DNA of 10,495 nucleotides from Fidelibacterota bacterium UBA1611 (GTDB lineage: Bacteria > Fidelibacterota > Marinisomatia > Marinisomatales > UBA1611). The stretch lies in assembly GCA_002321855.1 (NCBI GenBank), contig DCMX01000038.1, positions 1 to 10,495 on the forward strand. Reading direction: 5' to 3'. Positions 6,675-10,495 of this stretch are shown here, piece after piece (the first letter of the stretch is position 1; each line of letters opens with the position of its first letter). Position numbers and translations under genes: made by a program. The notes beneath the pieces are model-generated. The model saw only the letters and a list, made by a program, of their open reading frames with translations. It was not told the DNA's origin and ran no database searches.

Positions 6675-8093
6675 ATGGATACGATCTTATACGTAGGTGA
6701 TTTTCACGATATTAAGGAACTGGTATACGAATCTGGACGAAAAATAGATCCGGTCCAGAATGGTATGATCGCTCTGAATGCTGTATCTGAATCTCATAAC
6801 CGCTATCAAGCTGTTATTATTGAGAATGACCTCCCCCTTATGGACCCAAGCAATCTTATCAAACAGATAAAACATTACACTAAAATACCTATGATCACTG
6901 TTGTCCGTACGGATAAGCGACGCAACGAGTTATTACATGATTTCCAGGCAGGATTATCAGGCTGGTTCGAGCCCAATAAATCTTCGATCGTGAACTTTAA
7001 TATGCTTTTAGATAATTGCTCGGGATTCCATCAATTCATTAATGGATTGAGTAAGACACAGAGAGCACAGATCACACCACATGGTCTTGGCTCGATCTTG
7101 GGTATATCTGAATCTATGCAGAAGATCTATAATCTGCTTCTACAGATCCAAGAAAAGGATGTTATAACCATCCTATATGGTGAGAGTGGTACCGGAAAGA
7201 ACCTGACCGCAAAATTCATGCATGATACCAGCCGCCGCAGTAAGAAACCCTTGATCTCGGTAAACTGTCCAGCGATCCCATCTGAACTATTGGAGAGCGA
7301 GCTTTTTGGGCACGAGAAAGGTTCTTTCACGGGAGCAGATGAACGGAAGGATGGAAAGTTTTTAATTGCAAATGGTGGCACGATCTTCCTGGATGAGATC
7401 GGAGACATGAGCTCATCCCTGCAGGCAAAGATCCTGAGGGTTCTTGAAAGTGGTGAGATCGAGCGTGTTGGCGGTGCGGAGACCCACCAGGTGAACGTGA
7501 GGGTCATTTCCGCCACAAACCAGGATCTCCAGACAAAGATCAAAGAAGGTAAATTCCGTCAGGATCTATTCCATCGTATCAATGTTTTCCCGGTGACCCT
7601 ACCACCCCTTCGCGATAGAAAAGTGGATATCCCACTGTTAACATATGCGATCTTTAGAGAGCTTAAGCATAAACATAACCTGTCTATGACCTATATCGGC
7701 CCAAAGGCATTGGACCGCCTAATGGATTACACCTGGCCCGGCAATGTACGTGAACTTGAGAATACTCTTGAGAGAGCGCTCCTGATCTGTAATAACAAAT
7801 ATCTTCGGGCGAAGGACATTGATGATGTGCTAAGTGAAAAACAGGATATGGAGCTACCTGCAGAGATCACAACTGGAACAGTTCGATCTGATGGCCCGGC
7901 CGTAGAGTCCGAGATATCTGAACCATTACCTGGAAGAATCATGAACCTTAAAGAGCTCGAACAGGAAGCGATCAAGAATAGTGTGGAACGGAATAAATGG
8001 AACATGACCAATACCGCTGAAGAGTTAGGCATAAGCCGTATGACACTTTACAGAAAATTAGAACAATATGGCCTCCGGAATAAAGACAAGTGA
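6675..8093 (+). CDS. Sigma-54-dependent transcriptional activator with degenerate receiver-like N-domain
   Basis: A 472-residue NtrC-type enhancer-binding protein. Residues 3-112 resemble a receiver, but the acidic pair is Gly8-Asp9, the phospho-acceptor position (four before Pro54) is Glu50, and the conserved Lys is Glu99 (WFEP). The AAA+ domain (about 138-375) has Walker A GESGTGK (169-175), the sigma-54 contact loop GSFTGA (216-221, a Ser variant of GAFTGA), Walker B GTIFLDE (235-241), FRQDLFHRINVF (294-305) with arginine-finger candidates, and YTWPGNVRELEN (352-363). A Fis-type helix-turn-helix ends the protein (NMTNTAEELGISRMTLYRK, 443-461). I chose ATG 6675 over the in-frame ATG 6591: it starts right at the receiver-like strand, follows pilB by 7 bp and avoids 28 poorly conserved residues inside pilB. 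It likely controls pilus genes with RpoN, probably without ordinary phosphorylation. Confidence 0.93.
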   Translation: MDTILYVGDFHDIKELVYESGRKIDPVQNGMIALNAVSESHNRYQAVIIENDLPLMDPSNLIKQIKHYTKIPMITVVRTDKRRNELLHDFQAGLSGWFEPNKSSIVNFNMLLDNCSGFHQFINGLSKTQRAQITPHGLGSILGISESMQKIYNLLLQIQEKDVITILYGESGTGKNLTAKFMHDTSRRSKKPLISVNCPAIPSELLESELFGHEKGSFTGADERKDGKFLIANGGTIFLDEIGDMSSSLQAKILRVLESGEIERVGGAETHQVNVRVISATNQDLQTKIKEGKFRQDLFHRINVFPVTLPPLRDRKVDIPLLTYAIFRELKHKHNLSMTYIGPKALDRLMDYTWPGNVRELENTLERALLICNNKYLRAKDIDDVLSEKQDMELPAEITTGTVRSDGPAVESEISEPLPGRIMNLKELEQEAIKNSVERNKWNMTNTAEELGISRMTLYRKLEQYGLRNKDK

Positions 8094-9321
8094 TACTGTA
8101 GAGGTTTTCTCTTACATCGCTAGAGATAAAGACTCTGGCGTGGTCCGTGGCGAGATCAAGGCCCTGGGAGAGACCACCGTGCTGAACCAGCTTAATAAGA
8201 TGGGACTGGATCCTATATCCATATCAGTAAAAAAACCATCTATCTTTGAGAATATTAATCTAAACCTATTGGAATCGGTTCATCCCGATGCGATCTACAA
8301 TTTCTCAAGACAGTTGTCCGTCATGCTCAAGGCTGGTGTTCCGCTTATGGATGCCCTGGAATCCATGCTATCCAAGACCATAAGCCCTCTTTTGAATAAG
8401 ACCATCGAAAAGATAATTGAAGATGTTTCTGCCGGGGCCACCCTGTCAAGCTCATTAGCTAAGCATCCGAAAGTATTCAATACAATGTATATCAATATCA
8501 TCCGTGCTGGAGAGACCGCAGGAGTATTAGACCTGGTCTTATTCAAGTTAGCTGATTTCATCAATCATGATCTACAACTGCGAAATGGGATAAAACAGGC
8601 GATCCGATACCCGGCTATTGTTGTTGGCATCACTATCTCGGTAGGCTTTTATGCGGTAGCATTCATATTGCCTCGTTTCTCGGTATTATTCACACAGACA
8701 GGTATAACCCTGCCACTGCCAACCAGGATATTGCTTGGGATCGATCAATTCCTGCAGGACTATTCTACTTTTCTGATCCTTGGATCAATAACTTTTGCCG
8801 TGATCTTCCTTCGGACCATAAAGACCAAAAAAGGAAGCGTGGCATGGCACCGTTTTCTTATTCATGTACCGGTCTTTGGTAATATATTCAGAAATATGGC
8901 AATATCAAGATTCTGCCACGTATTAGAAACGCTTAACCGCACCGGTGTCCCCATATTAGAGTCTCTGACGATTGCCAGCAAGAGTACTGGCAATAATTAT
9001 GTTAAAGATAGGCTGTCCAACACAAGATCAGATGTGGGAATGGGACATAAGATCGCTTCAGCACTTGAAAAATACGGTGATGAGATCTTTGAACCTCAAA
9101 TGATAAAAATGATCCAGGTAGGAGAGGATGCCGCTTCTCTTGATGATATGCTGACCGAGATCGCGGTCATGGTCGACAATGAGACACAAACAAAGGTCAG
9201 AACCTTGACAGCAACCTTAGAGCCCATCATTACGGTCATTATGGGTGTAATGATACTGGTCCTAGCGCTCTCCATATTCCTTCCTATATGGGATATGTAC
9301 GAATCGTTGGCCAATAATTGA
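8068..9321 (+). CDS. pilC: Type IV pilus / type II secretion inner-membrane platform protein (PilC/GspF)
   Basis: A 417-residue integral membrane protein that couples the PilB motor to pilin assembly. VEVFSYIARDKDSGVVRGEI (11-30) is the usual N-terminal strand region, followed by two related T2SSF domains. The first begins about residue 78 (FSRQLSVMLKAGVPLMDALE) and ends in the membrane segment near 182-202; the second begins about 280 (SRFCHVLETLNRTGVPILES) and ends with the segment at 386-407. A further hydrophobic segment lies at about 233-249. Each half contains the family's G-E motif (IRAGETAGVLD and IQVGEDAASLDDML). Length is typical for the family. The only suitable ATG is 8068, overlapping the activator's end by 26 bp; the GTG at 8090 is out of frame. 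It is the last gene of the operon, with no pilin gene following. Confidence 0.95.
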   Translation: MASGIKTSDTVEVFSYIARDKDSGVVRGEIKALGETTVLNQLNKMGLDPISISVKKPSIFENINLNLLESVHPDAIYNFSRQLSVMLKAGVPLMDALESMLSKTISPLLNKTIEKIIEDVSAGATLSSSLAKHPKVFNTMYINIIRAGETAGVLDLVLFKLADFINHDLQLRNGIKQAIRYPAIVVGITISVGFYAVAFILPRFSVLFTQTGITLPLPTRILLGIDQFLQDYSTFLILGSITFAVIFLRTIKTKKGSVAWHRFLIHVPVFGNIFRNMAISRFCHVLETLNRTGVPILESLTIASKSTGNNYVKDRLSNTRSDVGMGHKIASALEKYGDEIFEPQMIKMIQVGEDAASLDDMLTEIAVMVDNETQTKVRTLTATLEPIITVIMGVMILVLALSIFLPIWDMYESLANN

Positions 9322-9332
9322 TCTCAAAATAA

Positions 9333-9362
9333 TTGACATGAAAAATATTTAAAGATTCAGAT
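9333..9362 (+). promoter_or_regulatory. Weak promoter candidate for the Mrr-like gene
   Basis: TTGACA (9333-9338) is a perfect -35 match in the 101-bp gap after pilC, but the best -10 at 18-bp spacing, TCAGAT (9357-9362), is poor. TAGGTTTT at 9383-9390 is seven of eight to TAnnTTTG and is an alternative if the host uses Bacteroidetes-type promoters. No hairpin terminator for pilC is visible, so read-through from the pilus operon is also possible. Confidence 0.2.
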
Positions 9363-9409
9363 GGAGTATATATTTATTAAATTAGGTTTTATTCGAACCA
9401 TTGGTTTAC

Positions 9410-9414
9410 AAGGA
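9410..9414 (+). promoter_or_regulatory. Shine-Dalgarno of the Mrr-like gene
   Basis: AAGGA is followed by an 8-base spacer and ATG 9423. It is the clearest ribosome binding site in the window and fixes the start of the downstream gene; the neighbouring genes have weak or no such sites. Confidence 0.7.
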
Positions 9415-9422
9415 ATTCAAGT

Positions 9423-10433
9423 ATGTCACTTTGGGTAGTCAGGGGCGGAAAGTTTGGCGAATATGAGAGTCGCTTCATCAATGAGAGCAAGATCTATCTC
9501 ACGAGGGATGGGTTCAATATTGATCTGGGCAAACTATCAGATCAGGCAGAGCTTCGAACCAAATTAGATGATTTTTACCCAAATCAAGCGTCAATGAAGC
9601 TCACCAGCTGGGCTGATCAGATCTGGGGTTTTGTCCATGAGATACAAGAAAAAGATTGGATCGTTGTCCCGAGTAAACTGAGCCCGGTTCTGCATGTCGG
9701 GAAAGTAACAGGCGCGTATGCCTACGATAGAAAAGGCGAGGACCCGTACTTTCACTCAAAAGAGATAGAGTGGAATCGGATGGATATTCCGAGAGGACAT
9801 TTTCCTCAAGATGTTCTATATAACCTTGGTGGTTTTAAGGATGTATTCAATGTGGACCAGATCGAAAAGGTCTTTCACACTATGTCCGACAACGAATGGG
9901 CGCCAACAAAGCAAGATGATTCGACCTATGAACAATCGAACGAACTGATCGCACTATTACAGGAGATCTCAAGGGACCAGATCGCCCAGCTTATCAAAAC
10001 AAAATTTCCGGGTCATAGATTAGCAAAATTGGTCAGAGCCATTATGATAGCAAAAGGCTACAATACTCACATGGGCTCTACAGATGAAGCAGGAGGGAAT
10101 CTAGATATTCTGGCTGCCAAAGGTGGTATGGGGTTTGATGATAATGTTAGAATATGTATTCTTGTGAAGGCAGATGATACACCTATCGCAACCCTTGATA
10201 AGTTTGTTGGGACAATGAACCAGGTAGGCGCGAACTACGGGCTATTGGTGTCCTGGGGAGGTTTTAAGAGCAATGTTGAGCAAGAGCGTTCTAATGAATT
10301 CTTTACGGTTAGACTATGGAACCAGAATGATCTTATTGACCAGGTTCTAGAACATTATGAAGATCTTGATAACTATATTAAGGGTGAGATACCTCTAAAA
10401 TCATTCTGGACTGTGACCACAGACATTGATTGA
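9423..10433 (+). CDS. Mrr-type restriction endonuclease-like protein, solitary, with altered QxK motif
   Basis: A 336-residue two-part protein. Residues 1-155 belong to an N-terminal domain I recognise from Mrr-like proteins, opening with LWVVRGGKFGEYESRF (3-18) and including SWADQIWGFVHEIQEKDWIV (62-81) and a beta-strand VLHVGKVTG (89-97). Residues about 175-330 are an Mrr-type catalytic domain: LVRAIMIAKGYNTHMGSTDE (203-222), GGNLDILA (224-231) with Asp228, ICILVKADDTP (244-254) with Lys249, GLLVSWGGFKS (273-283), and EIPLKSFWTV (322-331). The PD-(D/E)xK active site in this family usually reads D ... QxK; here the Gln position is Leu247, while Asp and Lys remain. Mrr enzymes cut foreign, often methylated, DNA. 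There is no methyltransferase or specificity subunit beside it, which suits modification-dependent restriction. Activity, given the substitution, is uncertain. Confidence 0.82.
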   Translation: MSLWVVRGGKFGEYESRFINESKIYLTRDGFNIDLGKLSDQAELRTKLDDFYPNQASMKLTSWADQIWGFVHEIQEKDWIVVPSKLSPVLHVGKVTGAYAYDRKGEDPYFHSKEIEWNRMDIPRGHFPQDVLYNLGGFKDVFNVDQIEKVFHTMSDNEWAPTKQDDSTYEQSNELIALLQEISRDQIAQLIKTKFPGHRLAKLVRAIMIAKGYNTHMGSTDEAGGNLDILAAKGGMGFDDNVRICILVKADDTPIATLDKFVGTMNQVGANYGLLVSWGGFKSNVEQERSNEFFTVRLWNQNDLIDQVLEHYEDLDNYIKGEIPLKSFWTVTTDID

Positions 10434-10495
10434 TATACCATCTTTCTTATTTATTCTTACAAATATCCATCTTTTCTGTAACAAATAGATACAAT

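Noticed and set aside
8090..8092. GTG as alternative start of pilC
   Set aside because: It is not in the pilC frame (the frame there reads AGT GAT).
9322..9422. Rho-independent terminator after pilC
   Set aside because: No GC-rich hairpin followed by a T run is visible in this gap.
10434..10495. Terminator or small gene after the Mrr-like gene
   Set aside because: The last 62 bases are pyrimidine/AT-rich without a stem-loop or usable reading frame.

Overview
The window reads as chromosomal DNA from a Gram-negative-type bacterium, moderately AT-rich, with compact and often overlapping genes. Gene content (type IV pilus/type II secretion-type motor genes, a sigma-54 activator, a Bacteroidetes-like family 2 beta-galactosidase) would fit the FCB superphylum or a relative such as Marinimicrobia. 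That placement is an inference from gene style, not a demonstrated one.

Left block, minus strand (3601 down to 1). Three genes overlap head to tail: an APH-fold small-molecule kinase, a class III PLP enzyme that strongly resembles animal ethanolamine-phosphate / 5-phosphohydroxylysine phospho-lyases, and the first 431 codons of a membrane-anchored GH2 beta-galactosidase that runs off the left edge. Kinase plus phospho-lyase is a known logic: phosphorylate an amino alcohol, then eliminate phosphate and ammonia to leave an aldehyde. A beta-galactosidase in the same transcript suggests the amino alcohol may arrive galactosylated; galactosyl-hydroxylysine from collagen is one candidate.

Centre (3602-3832). 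A very AT-rich divergent intergenic region holds a 12-bp perfect palindrome, a spaced inverted repeat and weak promoter-like elements for both directions.

Right block, plus strand (3833-9321). Five tightly packed genes encode a stand-alone degenerate receiver protein, prepilin peptidase (PilD), the assembly ATPase (PilB), a sigma-54-dependent activator with a degenerate receiver-like domain, and the inner-membrane platform protein (PilC). Together they supply the processing and motor core of a type IV pilus or type II secretion-like machine. Pilins, the PilMNOP alignment proteins, the secretin and a PilT retraction ATPase are not in the window. Both receiver-like domains lack the aspartate normally phosphorylated, so this operon may be wired to something other than ordinary phosphorelay. 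PilB also carries a tandem N-terminal motif resembling the c-di-GMP-binding MshEN domain.

Right end (9423-10433). After a 101-bp gap with a weak promoter-like sequence and a clear Shine-Dalgarno lies a stand-alone Mrr-type restriction endonuclease-like protein with an altered catalytic motif and no methyltransferase beside it. The last 62 bases hold nothing I can identify. I see no RNA genes, insertion sequences, CRISPR arrays or convincing terminators.
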